Shown in pieces: positions 1-9,594 of a DNA stretch of 64,000 nucleotides. The DNA comes from Geodermatophilus sp. DSM 44513 (GTDB lineage Bacteria > Actinomycetota > Actinomycetes > Mycobacteriales > Geodermatophilaceae): contig NZ_CP135963.1 in assembly GCF_032460525.1 (NCBI RefSeq), positions 1 through 64,000 on the forward strand. The letters are read 5' to 3'. The notes beneath the pieces were generated by a model that saw nothing but the letters and a program-made list of their open reading frames with translations, was not told the DNA's origin and made no database searches. The translations under genes were made by a program, and so were the position numbers. The number at the start of each line of letters is the position of its first letter. Positions within the stretch are counted from its first letter, which is position 1.

Positions 1-1758
1 ATGGCCGATGCCGCGGTGGACCTGGCGACGGTCTGGGACCAGATCCGCGAGCGGCTGGCCACGAGCCTGTCCCCGCAGCAGAACGCGATGCTCAACCTCA
101 CCCGGCCCGTCGGGGTGTTCGAGGACACCGCGGTGCTCTCCGCGCCCAACGAGTTCACCCAGACCGTGCTGGAGTCCCGGATGCGCCGGGTGCTCGCCGA
201 GGCGCTGTCCGAACACCTCGGGCGGGACATCCGCGTCGCCGTCCAGGTGGAGGACGCACCCGCCGCGGCGCCCGCCCCGCCGCGGCCCGAGGTGCCCACC
301 CGCCGTCCGTGGTCGGTGGTGGAGGCCCAGCGCGCCGAGGAGGACCGGCAGACCCAGGACCGCACCGACGACGGGCGCAGCGCCTTCGGCGTGCGCGCCG
401 ACGTGCGCCCCGCGTGGGAGGACGGCGCCGAGGCACCCGAGGCCCGCCCCGCCGAGCGCGACGTCGAGGAGTGGGCGCCGACCGACTGGAGCCCCCCGGC
501 CCGGCGGGCGGCCGGTCGTGGCACCCGGGCGGCCGAGCGCGACTGGGGAGGCACCGACCTCGACGAGGACGGCGTGGCCGTGCTGCCCCTCGAACTGGAC
601 GGCGGTGGCGGCACCGGGGGCCTCCCGGAGCCGTCCGGCCCGTCCCGCGGCCGCCGCGGTGGCTCCCGGGGGGGCGACGCCGTCCCGCTGTTCGGTGGTG
701 ACCGGCGCACGACCGGCGCGCAGGACCCGGGGCTCAACCCCAAGTACGTCTTCGACTCCTTCGTCATCGGCAACAGCAACCGGTTCGCCCACGCCGCGGC
801 CGTCGCCGTGGCCGAGGCGCCGGCGCGGGCCTACAACCCGCTGTTCGTCTACGGCGACTCCGGGCTGGGCAAGACCCACCTGCTGCACGCCATCGGGCAC
901 TACGCCGCGCGGATGTTCCCCAATGTGCGGGTGCGGTACGTAAGCACCGAGGAGTTCACCAACGAGTTCATCAACCTGGTGCACTCCGGGCGGGCCGAGG
1001 AGTTCCGCCGCCGGTTCCGCGACATCGACTTCCTGCTGATCGACGACATCCAGTTCCTGGAGCGCGCCGAGCGGACGCAGGAGGAGTTCTTCCACACCTT
1101 CAACACGCTGCACAACGCCAGCAAGCAGATCGTCATCACCTCCGACCGGGCGCCGAAGAAGCTGACCACGCTGGAGGACCGGCTGCGCACCCGCTTCGAG
1201 TGGGGGCTGATCACCGACGTCCAGGCACCGGACCTGGAGACCCGCATCGCCATCCTGCGCAAGAAGGCCTACGGCGAGCGGCTGCAGGTGCCCGACCCGG
1301 TGCTGGAGTTCATCGCCAGCAAGGTGCAGACCAACATCCGCGAGCTCGAGGGCGCGCTGATCCGGGTGACGGCGTTCGCGTCGCTGAACCGCCAGCAGGT
1401 GGACCTGCCGCTGGCCGAGCTGGTGCTCAAGGACCTGATCAGCGACGAGCAGGGCCCGCAGATCACCGCGGCGATCATCATGGCGGCGACCGCGGAGTAC
1501 TTCTCCGTGACGATGGAGGAGCTGCAGGGCGCCAACCGCAGCCGCACGCTGGTCAACGCCCGCCAGATCGCCATGTACCTGTGCCGGGAGCTCACCGAGC
1601 TGTCCCTGCCGCGGATCGGGGCCTCCTTCGGCGGCAAGGACCACACCACGGTCATGCACGCGGTCAAGAAGATCACCAACCTGATGAGCGAGCGGAGGGC
1701 CACCTACACCCAGGTCACCGAGCTCACCGCGCGCATCAAGAGCCGCGCCCGCCAGTAG
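1..1758 (+). CDS. dnaA: Chromosomal replication initiator protein DnaA
   Basis: Initiator ATPase that binds DnaA boxes at oriC, melts the origin and recruits the replicative helicase. The 585-aa protein has an N-terminal domain I (about residues 1-85), a long Pro/Asp/Arg-rich variable domain II (about 85-240), then the AAA+ core with Walker [10 protein letters not shown], Walker [10 protein letters not shown] and a sensor-type ITSDRAP segment. The C-terminal DnaA signature [19 protein letters not shown] marks the DNA-binding helix-turn-helix. It is longer than the E. coli protein because of domain II, which is normal in actinobacteria. The start is the first base of the window, so no upstream promoter or RBS can be seen. 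An R1 hairpin element begins directly at the stop. Identification is secure. Confidence 0.98.
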   Translation: MADAAVDLATVWDQIRERLATSLSPQQNAMLNLTRPVGVFEDTAVLSAPNEFTQTVLESRMRRVLAEALSEHLGRDIRVAVQVEDAPAAAPAPPRPEVPTRRPWSVVEAQRAEEDRQTQDRTDDGRSAFGVRADVRPAWEDGAEAPEARPAERDVEEWAPTDWSPPARRAAGRGTRAAERDWGGTDLDEDGVAVLPLELDGGGGTGGLPEPSGPSRGRRGGSRGGDAVPLFGGDRRTTGAQDPGLNPKYVFDSFVIGNSNRFAHAAAVAVAEAPARAYNPLFVYGDSGLGKTHLLHAIGHYAARMFPNVRVRYVSTEEFTNEFINLVHSGRAEEFRRRFRDIDFLLIDDIQFLERAERTQEEFFHTFNTLHNASKQIVITSDRAPKKLTTLEDRLRTRFEWGLITDVQAPDLETRIAILRKKAYGERLQVPDPVLEFIASKVQTNIRELEGALIRVTAFASLNRQQVDLPLAELVLKDLISDEQGPQITAAIIMAATAEYFSVTMEELQGANRSRTLVNARQIAMYLCRELTELSLPRIGASFGGKDHTTVMHAVKKITNLMSERRATYTQVTELTARIKSRARQ

Positions 1759-1829
1759 GAGGACCCCGTTCCTCCCCACACCTCGCAGGCTCGGCGCGGG
1801 CCCCTCGAACGGGGCCGTTCCAGCACGTC
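1759..1829 (+). repeat. R1 stop-linked hairpin element, copy A (after dnaA)
   Basis: Begins with GAGGACCCC immediately after the dnaA stop codon. The outer stem is CCCCGTTC (1764-1771) with GAACGGGG (1807-1814), extended by GG/CC around a bulged A. The inner part contains CTCGCAGGCTCG and GGCGCGGG, and the copy ends in the shared tail CCGTTCCAGCAC. It is one of seven loci with the same layout. A transcription terminator or mRNA 3'-end stabiliser is the likeliest role. Confidence 0.8.
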
Positions 1830-2601
1830 ACCACGCTCGCCGCGGGACCCTGCACCGAGGCCGATGACGCCCTCGAGCCGCTGCCCGTGTCCCGGCTGGC
1901 CGCCGTCCCCGAGCGCGGATGGGTCCCGCACCGCCCCTCCTCAGGAGTGCTCCCAGCCACTGCCGTCCCCCGGTCCGGCGGGTGCGACGGGTCGAGGAGT
2001 CGACGAGTTGTCCCCAACGATGTGCACAGCCTGGGGAGATCGCTCGCCGTCCGCTCACCTGCCGTCACGAACGGCTCCCGCGCCCGGCCGCCCCGTCGGC
2101 TCCCGGTACCGCGCAGCACCGTCCTGACCTGCGGGGACACCGGTCGACGGCGCGGTGCCGGGGCGGGACCGGGACGCGACCGAGGCGGGCTGCGGACGAG
2201 AGCCGGGCCCGCCGTCCGGGGGCTGGGTACGGCCTGGGGACGGACCTGGGGTAACCGGGGGACAGGGGGTGGAGAGCCGGCGACCGGTGTGGGCAACCGT
2301 CGAGATGTCCACGTGTCGACACAGCGACCCCCACGGCCACCCACAGCCGGTCAACACGTCGACTGCGCCCCTGACCTGCGCGGACGGCCCCGATCCCCAG
2401 CTTCCACAACTGTGATGACGAGGATGAGGGAGAGAGATCGGGTCTTCTCGAACCACACTCTGGGTGGGGACGCTGCGCGGTGAGGGCCCCGACGAGGGCC
2501 GGTGCTCACCACCGGTCGGCGGCACAGGGCACGATGAGCACCGCGATCGCAGGACCGCAGAGCAAGGCAGCGACACGACGACGGCTGGGGTGGAGTGGGT
2601 C
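1830..2601. other. dnaA-dnaN spacer, conventional oriC position
   Basis: About 770 bp with no convincing gene, in the usual actinobacterial place for oriC. DnaA-box-like 9-mers (consensus TTGTCCACA / TGTGGACAA) are TTGTCCCCA at 2008-2016 and TGTGGGCAA at 2288-2296 (one mismatch each), plus TGTGCACAG at 2021-2029 and ATGTCCACG at 2305-2313 (two mismatches each). The final 200 bp are more AT-rich, around TTCCACAACTGTGATGACG at about 2402-2420. I found no perfect box, which is sparse for a high-GC actinobacterial origin. Open frames here are GC-driven shadows. Confidence 0.7.
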
Positions 2602-3765
2602 ATGGAGTTCCGGGTGGCGCGTGAGGTGCTCGCCGATGCCGTCGCGTGGACGGCACGCAGCCTGCCGCCACGGCCGTCGGTGCCGGTGCTGGCCGGGATC
2701 CTGCTCGAGGTCGACGGCAGCCAGCTGTCGGTGTCCGGCTTCGACTACGAGGTCTCCGCGCGTGCCGAGGTCGACGTGCAGGGCTCCGAGAGCGGCCGGG
2801 TCCTCGTCCCCGGCCGGCTGCTGGCCGAGATCACCCGCGCGCTGCCGCCGCACCCGGTCGTCCTGACCGCCGAGGGGCCGCGGCTGTCCATCTCCTGCGG
2901 CAACGCCCGCTTCAGCCTGCCCACGCTGCCGGTCGAGGACTACCCGTCCCTGCCGGCGATGCCGTCGTCGGCCGGCGTCGTCGACAGCGACGTGTTCGCC
3001 GAGGCCGTCGGCCAGGTCGCCGTGGCCGCCGGGCGCGACGACACGCTGCCCATGCTCACCGGCGTCCGACTGGAGATCGAGGACGACCTGGTGACGCTGG
3101 CGGCGACCGACCGCTACCGCCTCGCCGTCCGCGAGTTCGCCTGGCGCCCGGACACCCCCGGCGTGACCGCGGCGGTGCTGGTGCCCGCCCGCACGCTGGC
3201 CGACGCCGCGAAGACGCTGACCAGCGGCCCGGAGGTCACCCTGTCGCTGTCCTCGGGCGGCTCGGGTGAGGGCATCCTGGGCCTGTCGGGCAAGGACCGG
3301 CAGACCACCACCCGGCTGCTGGACGCCGAGTTCGTGAAGTACCGGGCGATCATGCCCACCGACTCGGCGAGCAACGCCACGCTCCCGGTGGGGCTGTTCA
3401 CCGACGCGGCCAAGCGCGTCGCCCTGGTCGCCGAGCGCGGCACGCCGCTGCGCTGCGAGTTCACCCCCGGCCAGGTCACCCTGCGGGCCGGCGGCACCGA
3501 CGACGAGGGCCAGGCCGAGGAGCGCTGCGACGTCGAGTTCGACGGCGACCCGCTCACCATCGGCTTCAACCCGACGTTCCTGCTCGACGGGCTGGCCGCC
3601 GTGCACACCCCGCGGGCGCGGATGGACTTCACCAGCCCGCTCAAGCCCGCCGTGCTCTCCGGGGTGTCCGAGCCGGCGGCCGACGACGACGCGGCGCCCG
3701 CGCGCCCCGCCGAACGTCCCGGCAGCTACCGCTACCTGATCATGCCGGTGCGCCTGCCGGGCTGA
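2602..3765 (+). CDS. dnaN: DNA polymerase III beta subunit (sliding clamp)
   Basis: Ring-shaped processivity clamp that tethers DNA polymerase III and repair enzymes to DNA. The 387-aa protein starting MEFRVAREVLADAVAW has the family's normal length and its three repeated clamp folds, each about 125 residues. Typical clamp segments include RPSVPVLAGILLE near the N-terminus, ATDRYRLAVREF in the middle and the C-terminal YRYLIMPVRLPG. The ATG at 2602 is preferred over an upstream in-frame start because the conserved clamp fold begins there. It follows the oriC spacer and is co-directional with dnaA. An R1 element begins two bases after the stop. Confidence 0.97.
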   Translation: MEFRVAREVLADAVAWTARSLPPRPSVPVLAGILLEVDGSQLSVSGFDYEVSARAEVDVQGSESGRVLVPGRLLAEITRALPPHPVVLTAEGPRLSISCGNARFSLPTLPVEDYPSLPAMPSSAGVVDSDVFAEAVGQVAVAAGRDDTLPMLTGVRLEIEDDLVTLAATDRYRLAVREFAWRPDTPGVTAAVLVPARTLADAAKTLTSGPEVTLSLSSGGSGEGILGLSGKDRQTTTRLLDAEFVKYRAIMPTDSASNATLPVGLFTDAAKRVALVAERGTPLRCEFTPGQVTLRAGGTDDEGQAEERCDVEFDGDPLTIGFNPTFLLDGLAAVHTPRARMDFTSPLKPAVLSGVSEPAADDDAAPARPAERPGSYRYLIMPVRLPG

Positions 3766-3767
3766 AA

Positions 3768-3832
3768 GAGGACCCCGCTGCCCCCCGCCACTCGCGAGCT
3801 CGTGGCGGGACCCTGCAGCAGGGCCGTTCCAG
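3768..3832 (+). repeat. R1 stop-linked hairpin element, copy B (after dnaN)
   Basis: Starts GAGGACCCC two bases after the dnaN TGA. The outer stem pairs CCCCGCTGC (3773-3781) with GCAGCAGGG (3815-3823) with one C:A mismatch. The inner stem is built on CCGCCACTCGCGAGCTCGTGGCGG. The copy ends in CCGTTCCAG. It has the same architecture as copy A but different arm sequences. Confidence 0.8.
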
Positions 3833-3877
3833 ACGCGCAATGCTGGACGACGTCACCGACGCGAAGGAGAGCTGACC

Positions 3878-4810
<933 letters not shown>

Positions 4811-4811
4811 A

Positions 4812-4884
4812 GAAGGACCCCCGTGCCCCCCACCACTCGCAGGCTCGTGGCGGGGCCCTGCACGGGGGCCGTTCCAGCACCTCA
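4812..4884 (+). repeat. R1 stop-linked hairpin element, copy C1 (after gnd)
   Basis: Starts GAAGGACCCCC one base after the gnd stop. The outer stem GGACCCCCGTGC (4815-4826) pairs with GCACGGGGGCC (4860-4870) perfectly except for the bulged A. The inner hairpin uses CCACCACTCGCAGGCTCGTGGCGG. It ends CCGTTCCAGCACCTCACC and runs directly into a second, degenerate copy. Confidence 0.8.
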
Positions 4885-4950
4885 CCGTCCCCCCACGCCT
4901 CGCACGCTCGGCGCGGGCCCCTGGAGGGCGGCCGTTCCAGCACCTCACCC
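4885..4950 (+). repeat. R1 element, degenerate tandem copy C2
   Basis: It keeps the inner hairpin half (CACGCCTCGCACGCTCGGCGCGGG) and the CCGTTCCAGCACCTCACC tail. The 5' outer arm is poorly matched to GGAGGGCGG. It sits in tandem behind copy C1 and ends 14 bp before the recF start, so only this locus carries a double element. It may be a duplication product that has lost its pairing arm. Confidence 0.65.
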
Positions 4951-4963
4951 CGAGGTCGCTGAG

Positions 4964-6151
4964 GTGTACCTGCGCCACCTGCAGCTGGGGTCGTTCCGCA
5001 ACTGGGACCGGGTGGACCTCGCCCTGCGCCCGGGGCCGACGGTCTTCGTCGGCCGCAACGGCGAGGGCAAGACCAACCTGGTCGAGGCGGTCGGCTACCT
5101 GGCCACGCTGGGCAGCCACCGGGTCGCCGGCGACGGCCCGATGGTCCGGCAGGGCGCCGCCCAGGCGGTGGTCCGCGCGGCGCTGCGCCGGGAGGACCGC
5201 GAGCTGCTGGTCGAGGTCGAGATCAACCCGGGGCGGGCCAACCGGGTGCGGGTCAACCGCGCGCCGCTGCCCCGCCCGCGCGAGCTGCTCGGGCTGGTGA
5301 AGTCGGTGCTGTTCGCCCCGGAGGACCTGGTGCTCGTCCGCGGCGACCCGGCGGAGCGACGGCGGTTCCTCGACGACCTGCTGGTCAGCCGCACCCCGCG
5401 GCTGGCCGGCGTGCGCAGCGACTACGACCGGGTGCTCAAGCAGCGCAACGCGCTGCTCAAGACCGCCCGCCTGGCCCGCGGGAACGCGCTGGCCACCCTC
5501 GACGTCTGGGACGGTCACCTGGTCGACCTCGGGGGGCAGCTGCTGGCCGCCCGGCTGCGGCTGGTCGCCGATCTGGCCCCGCACGTGGCCCGGGCCCACG
5601 CCCGGGTCGCCGGGGTGGACGCCGCGGGAGCCGCGCTGGGCTACGCCAGCACCGTGCCGCTGGCCGGCGACGGGACGCCGATCGGCGAGGGTGCGGCGCT
5701 GCCCGGCGCGGCGGACCTGTCGGCGGCGTTGCTCGAGCGCGTGGCCGAGCGCCGCGGCGACGAGGTCGACCGCGGGATGACCCTGGTCGGCCCGCACCGC
5801 GACGACCTGGTGATCTTGCTGGGGCCGATGCCGGCGAAGGGCTTCGCCAGCCACGGGGAGTCCTGGTCGCTGGCCCTGGCGCTGAAGCTTGGCTGCTTCG
5901 CGCTCCTGCGGGAGGACGGCGACGAGCCCATCCTGGTGCTGGACGACGTCTTCGCCACCCTGGACGCCGACCGCCGGGCCGCCCTGGCCTCGGTGGCCCG
6001 CTCGGCGGAGCAGGCGCTGGTGACCGCCGCGGTGCTCGACGACGTCCCCGAGCAGCTGCGCGGCGCGGTGGTGCAGGTCGCCGGGGGCCAGGCGGTACCG
6101 CTGGACCCGGTGACCGCCGAGGACGGTGCGGTGCGGGAGGAGGTCCCATGA
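4964..6151 (+). CDS. recF: DNA replication and repair protein RecF
   Basis: SMC-like ATPase that, with RecO and RecR, loads RecA at single-strand gaps and helps restart stalled forks. The 395-aa protein starts VYLRHLQLGSFRNW, then has Walker A GRNGEGKT at about residues 30-37. The signature-type segment FASHGESWSLALALKL and Walker B EPILVLDDVFATLD lie near the C-terminus. GTG 4964 is chosen because the conserved YLRHLQLGSFRN start of RecF lies there and the longer frame upstream is only R1 repeat sequence. The stop overlaps the ATG of dciA (ATGA), so the two are translationally coupled. Confidence 0.97.
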   Translation: MYLRHLQLGSFRNWDRVDLALRPGPTVFVGRNGEGKTNLVEAVGYLATLGSHRVAGDGPMVRQGAAQAVVRAALRREDRELLVEVEINPGRANRVRVNRAPLPRPRELLGLVKSVLFAPEDLVLVRGDPAERRRFLDDLLVSRTPRLAGVRSDYDRVLKQRNALLKTARLARGNALATLDVWDGHLVDLGGQLLAARLRLVADLAPHVARAHARVAGVDAAGAALGYASTVPLAGDGTPIGEGAALPGAADLSAALLERVAERRGDEVDRGMTLVGPHRDDLVILLGPMPAKGFASHGESWSLALALKLGCFALLREDGDEPILVLDDVFATLDADRRAALASVARSAEQALVTAAVLDDVPEQLRGAVVQVAGGQAVPLDPVTAEDGAVREEVP

Positions 6152-6648
6152 GCGAGGAGCGGCCGGCCCGGCCCAGTGACATCGCACGCGCCGCGCTGGA
6201 GGCCGCGCGGGCGGCATCCGCGGCCCGGCCCCGCCCCACCCGCCGCCGGATCGCCGGGCCCAAGCGGGCCTGGAGCGGCCCGCGCCCGGGGGACGACGAC
6301 CCGCAGCCGCTGGGCCGGCTGGTCGACCACCTGGTGCAGGCGCAGGACTGGTCGCAGCACACGAAGGTCGGTGCGGTCTTCGGCCGGTGGTCGGCGCTGG
6401 TCGGCCCGGACATCGCCGCGCACTGCACCCCGCAGACCCTGACCGAGGGGGAGCTGCTGGTCGTGGCGGAGTCCACCGCGTGGGCCACCCAGCTGCGGCT
6501 GCTGACCCCGACGATCCTCGCCCGGTTGCACGCCTCGGTCGGCGGGGACGTCGTGACCCGCCTGCGCGTTGTCGGACCGACGGCCCCGAGCTGGAAGAAG
6601 GGGCCCCGCTCGGTCCGCGGACGCGGACCCCGGGACACGTACGGATAG
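6148..6648 (+). CDS. dciA: DUF721 (DciA-type) helicase-loading factor
   Basis: DciA is the ancestral loader of the DnaB helicase in bacteria without DnaC or DnaI. This 166-aa protein has a basic, Ala/Arg-rich N-terminus (about 1-55) followed by the DUF721 domain: LGRLVDHLVQAQDW, VFGRWSALVGPDIAAHC, the LLVVAESTAWATQLRLL strand-helix unit and a basic C-terminal tail. It overlaps recF by four bases and sits between recF and gyrB as in mycobacteria. A GC-rich hairpin at 6648-6675 begins at its stop. Confidence 0.9.
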   Translation: MSEERPARPSDIARAALEAARAASAARPRPTRRRIAGPKRAWSGPRPGDDDPQPLGRLVDHLVQAQDWSQHTKVGAVFGRWSALVGPDIAAHCTPQTLTEGELLVVAESTAWATQLRLLTPTILARLHASVGGDVVTRLRVVGPTAPSWKKGPRSVRGRGPRDTYG

Positions 6649-6675
6649 GAGCCGCCGCGCGGCGCGGGCGGCTCC
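6648..6675. terminator. Hairpin after dciA
   Basis: GGAGCCGCC (6648-6656) pairs with GGCGGCTCC (6667-6675) around a GCGCGGCGCG loop, starting in the dciA stop codon. There is no T-run, as is usual for high-GC actinobacterial terminators. It lies ahead of an unrelated gene, which fits termination. Confidence 0.5.
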
Positions 6676-6707
6676 GGGAGGACGGCACACATGGGGATGA
6701 GGCAGGC

Positions 6708-7676
6708 ATGAGCAGCCCGCGCGACCGCGACGGCTTCGACCGCGACCAGCCCGACGAGGGCAGCGGCTGGCGCGAGCCGGGCCACCTCGGCGGCGACGAC
6801 CGCTCCGGCGCCGAGCCCAGCACGCCGCAGCCACCGGCCCCGCAGCCACCGGCCCCGCAACCGCCGGCCGAGCAGCCACCGGCCGGCAGCCAGCAGCAAG
6901 GCGGCAGCACCGCCTGGCAGCCGCCGGGCTGGGACCTCCCGCCAGCCGTCCCCGACCGCCCGGCGCAGGCCCCGCCGGCCGGACCGCAGACCGCCGGTGA
7001 CCAGCCGCCCGGGCCCGGCCTGTTCGGTCCGCGCCGGCCGCGCACCCCCGGCGAGGTGGAGCGGGTGTTCGCCTACCAGGGCGACACCGTGGGAGCTCAG
7101 GCCTGGGCAGTCCAGCAGGGCTGGGACCTCTCCGACGGCACCGGCCCGGAGGACGCCGCCCTGGCCGAACTGGTGCGCACCGCACCGGTCCGTGCCACCA
7201 AGGACCACCGGCCGGCCGGCGTGATGCGCGGCCGTTACGGCACCCTGGACCTGGTCGCCTTCGACGTGCTGTTCGCCTCCGGGCGCTACGCGGTGCCCGA
7301 GTACGCGGTCACCGCCGCCCCCGTGCTCGGTGCGCTACCGGCGCTGCGGCTCTCGCCGGCCCGCTTCTGGAAGCACCGCACCGGCGGGCTGGTGCACGTG
7401 CCCAGCGGTGACCCCGCTTTCGACGGCCGCTGGGTGCTGCTGGCCGCCGAGGACGGTCCGGCCGCCCGCGCGCTGGTCGGCTCCGACGCCGTCCGCGGCA
7501 TGCTGCTGGGCACCGACGACGGGGACGAGTTCTGGACGACGGCCGGGACCGCCGGGGGCGTCTCGGTGGGCGGCTGGATCGCCGCGATCCGCCCGGACGG
7601 GCACCGCCCGCAGCTCATCGAGCACCACGCCCGGCTGCTCACCGCGGTCGTCGGTGCCCTCGCCCCGGTCCTCTGA
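6708..7676 (+). CDS. Hypothetical protein with Pro/Gln-rich N-terminus
   Basis: A 322-aa protein I do not recognise. Residues 1-115 are low complexity: acidic and Arg-rich at first, then tandem QPPAPQPPAPQPP-type repeats. Residues from about 120 form a compact globular domain (TPGEVERVFAYQGDTVGAQAWAVQQGW, then AVRGMLLGTDDGDEFWTTAG and VGGWIAAIRPDGHRPQLIEHHARL). No signal peptide or membrane segment is seen. ATG 6708 follows GGATGAGGCAGGC, and an upstream extension would be nonconserved. It ends 10 bp before the ABC exporter gene, so co-transcription is likely. Its place next to dciA is not part of the standard origin order. Confidence 0.6.
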   Translation: MSSPRDRDGFDRDQPDEGSGWREPGHLGGDDRSGAEPSTPQPPAPQPPAPQPPAEQPPAGSQQQGGSTAWQPPGWDLPPAVPDRPAQAPPAGPQTAGDQPPGPGLFGPRRPRTPGEVERVFAYQGDTVGAQAWAVQQGWDLSDGTGPEDAALAELVRTAPVRATKDHRPAGVMRGRYGTLDLVAFDVLFASGRYAVPEYAVTAAPVLGALPALRLSPARFWKHRTGGLVHVPSGDPAFDGRWVLLAAEDGPAARALVGSDAVRGMLLGTDDGDEFWTTAGTAGGVSVGGWIAAIRPDGHRPQLIEHHARLLTAVVGALAPVL

Positions 7677-7686
7677 GCCGGCGGCG

Positions 7687-9486
7687 GTGAGCAGCCCCGC
7701 GGTGGACACCCCGGTGGAGGCCGCTCTCTCGGCGGAGACGGCGCCCTCGGCCACGCTGCGCCAGCTGTGGCCCCTGGTCCGCCCGCACCGGCGTCCGCTG
7801 GCCCTGGCCGCCGCCCTGTCGCTGGTCGCGGCGGCCGGGGCGCTGGCCCAGCCGGCCCTGGTCGCCCGGGTGATCGAGGTGGTCGGGTCCGGCGGGCGGC
7901 TGCTGCCGGTCGTGGCGCTGCTGGTCGTCGTCCTGGTCGCGTCGGCGGCGCTGAACGCGGTGCAGGGGTACCTGCTGCAGCGCACCGCCGAGGGCGTCGT
8001 GCTGACCACCCGGCGCACGCTGACCGACCGACTGCTGCGGCTGCCCGTGGTCGAGTACGACCGGCGGCGCACCGGGGACCTGATGTCGCGGGTCGGCGCG
8101 GACACCACGCTGCTGCGGGCGACGGTGACCTCCGGGGTCGTCGAGGTGGCCGGCTCCGCGGTGGTCGCCGTCGGCGCGCTGGTCGCCATGGCGCTGGTCG
8201 ACGGCTGGCTGCTGCTGGTCACCGTCGGGTCGGTCGGGGTCGGTCTCGCGGTGGTCGTGTCGGTCTCCCGCGGGGTGCGGCGGCTGTCCCAGCAGGCCCA
8301 GGCGGAGGTCGGCGCGATGACCGCCGCGGTCGAGCGGGCGCTGTCGGCGGTGCGCACCATCCGGGCCAGCGGCGCGACCGCCCGCGAGGTCGACGTCGTC
8401 GCGGCCAGTGCCGGGCGGGCGTACGCCGCCGGCGTGCGGGTGGCCCGGCTGCAGGCGCTGGTGAGCCCGGCCGGGTCGATCGCCGTCCAGGGGGCCTTCC
8501 TCGCAGTCCTGGGGCTGGGCGGCTACCGGGTGGCCACCGGCTCGATCGCCGTCGCCGACCTGGTCGCCTTCATCCTCTACCTGTTCCTGCTGGTCCTGCC
8601 GCTGGGCCAGGCGATCGGGGCGTGGACCCAGCTGCAGACCGGCTTGGGTGCCCTGGCCCGCATCCAGGAGGTGCTGGGCCTGGCGCCGGAGGACGACGCC
8701 CGGCCCGAGCGCGGCGGCGCGCTGCTGCCCGTGCCGGTGACGCCGCCGTCCCGGGAGGTGCCGCTGCTGGAGCTGGACGACGTCTCGTTCGGCTACCCGG
8801 ACGGCACCGACGTGCTGCGCGGGGTGTCGCTGTCGGTGCCGGCGGGCAGCCGGGTGGCCCTGGTCGGGCCCTCGGGGGCGGGGAAGTCCACGGTGCTCGC
8901 GCTGGTCGAGGGCTTCTACCCGCTGACCGGCGGGGCGGTGCGGTGGGCCGGCACCGACGTCCGCGAGTTGCCGCGGGCCGGCCTGCGCGCCCGGCTGGGC
9001 TACGTCGAGCAGGAGGCACCGGTGCTGGCCGGGTCGGTGCGGGACAACCTGCTGCTGGCCGCCCCGCAGGCGAGTGACCCCGAGCTGTGGGCGGTGCTGG
9101 CCGACGTCGGGCTCACCGGGGTGGTGCAGCGCTCACCGCGCGGCCTGGACGTGCCGGTGGGGGACGACGGCGTGCTGCTGTCCGGCGGGCAGCGCCAGCG
9201 GCTGGCCATCGCCCGGTCGCTGCTGGCCCGCCCCGCGCTGCTGCTGCTCGACGAGCCGACCGCCAGCCTGGACGCCCGCAACGAGGCCCTGCTGCGCGAC
9301 ACCCTGGCCGCCGCGTCGGCCGACCGGGCGCTGCTCGTGGTCGCCCACCGGCTGTCCACCGTGCTGGACAGCGACCGGATCGTGGTGCTCGACGCCGGGC
9401 AGGTCGTCGCCAGCGGCACCCACGAGGAGCTGGTGGAGACCAGCCCCCTCTACCGCGAGCTCGCCGCCGCCCAACTGCTGGTGTGA
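7687..9486 (+). CDS. ABC transporter, fused permease/ATPase (exporter half-transporter)
   Basis: A 599-aa exporter-type ABC protein that should work as a homodimer (or with a partner elsewhere) and export a substrate by ATP hydrolysis. Residues about 30-330 hold the six-helix exporter domain, with the typical cytoplasmic loop VEYDRRRTGDLMSRVGADT. The nucleotide-binding domain follows with Walker A GPSGAGKST, signature LSGGQRQRLAIARS, Walker B LLLLDEPTAS and the switch histidine AHRLST. The substrate cannot be told. GTG 7687 lies just after the preceding gene and precedes the first membrane helix. A large symmetric hairpin (R2) follows the stop and separates it from a convergent gene. Confidence 0.9.
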   Translation: MSSPAVDTPVEAALSAETAPSATLRQLWPLVRPHRRPLALAAALSLVAAAGALAQPALVARVIEVVGSGGRLLPVVALLVVVLVASAALNAVQGYLLQRTAEGVVLTTRRTLTDRLLRLPVVEYDRRRTGDLMSRVGADTTLLRATVTSGVVEVAGSAVVAVGALVAMALVDGWLLLVTVGSVGVGLAVVVSVSRGVRRLSQQAQAEVGAMTAAVERALSAVRTIRASGATAREVDVVAASAGRAYAAGVRVARLQALVSPAGSIAVQGAFLAVLGLGGYRVATGSIAVADLVAFILYLFLLVLPLGQAIGAWTQLQTGLGALARIQEVLGLAPEDDARPERGGALLPVPVTPPSREVPLLELDDVSFGYPDGTDVLRGVSLSVPAGSRVALVGPSGAGKSTVLALVEGFYPLTGGAVRWAGTDVRELPRAGLRARLGYVEQEAPVLAGSVRDNLLLAAPQASDPELWAVLADVGLTGVVQRSPRGLDVPVGDDGVLLSGGQRQRLAIARSLLARPALLLLDEPTASLDARNEALLRDTLAAASADRALLVVAHRLSTVLDSDRIVVLDAGQVVASGTHEELVETSPLYRELAAAQLLV

Positions 9487-9492
9487 CCCGCC

Positions 9493-9578
9493 GATGATCA
9501 GCTGAGCTGGTCATCGAGGGTCCTGGCTCACCACCGGCAGTGAGCCAGGACCGGCAACGGTCAGCTCAGCTGATCATC
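9493..9578. repeat. R2 nested inverted repeat between convergent genes
   Basis: The outer arms GATGATCAGCTGAGCT (9493-9508) and AGCTCAGCTGATCATC (9563-9578) are perfect reverse complements over 16 bp. Nested inside, GGTCCTGGCTCAC (9519-9531) pairs with GTGAGCCAGGACC (9540-9552) around the loop CACCGGCA. It starts six bases after the ABC exporter stop and ends 17 bp before the stop of the opposing epimerase gene, so it could terminate both. A second copy of the inner hairpin occurs at about 53.9 kb. Confidence 0.75.
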
Positions 9579-9594
9579 GAGGGGCCGACACAGA

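Noticed and set aside
2464..2601. A longer DnaN starting at 2464
   Set aside because: The extension is Gly/Arg/Thr-rich and unlike any clamp N-terminus. The conserved clamp fold begins at ATG 2602.
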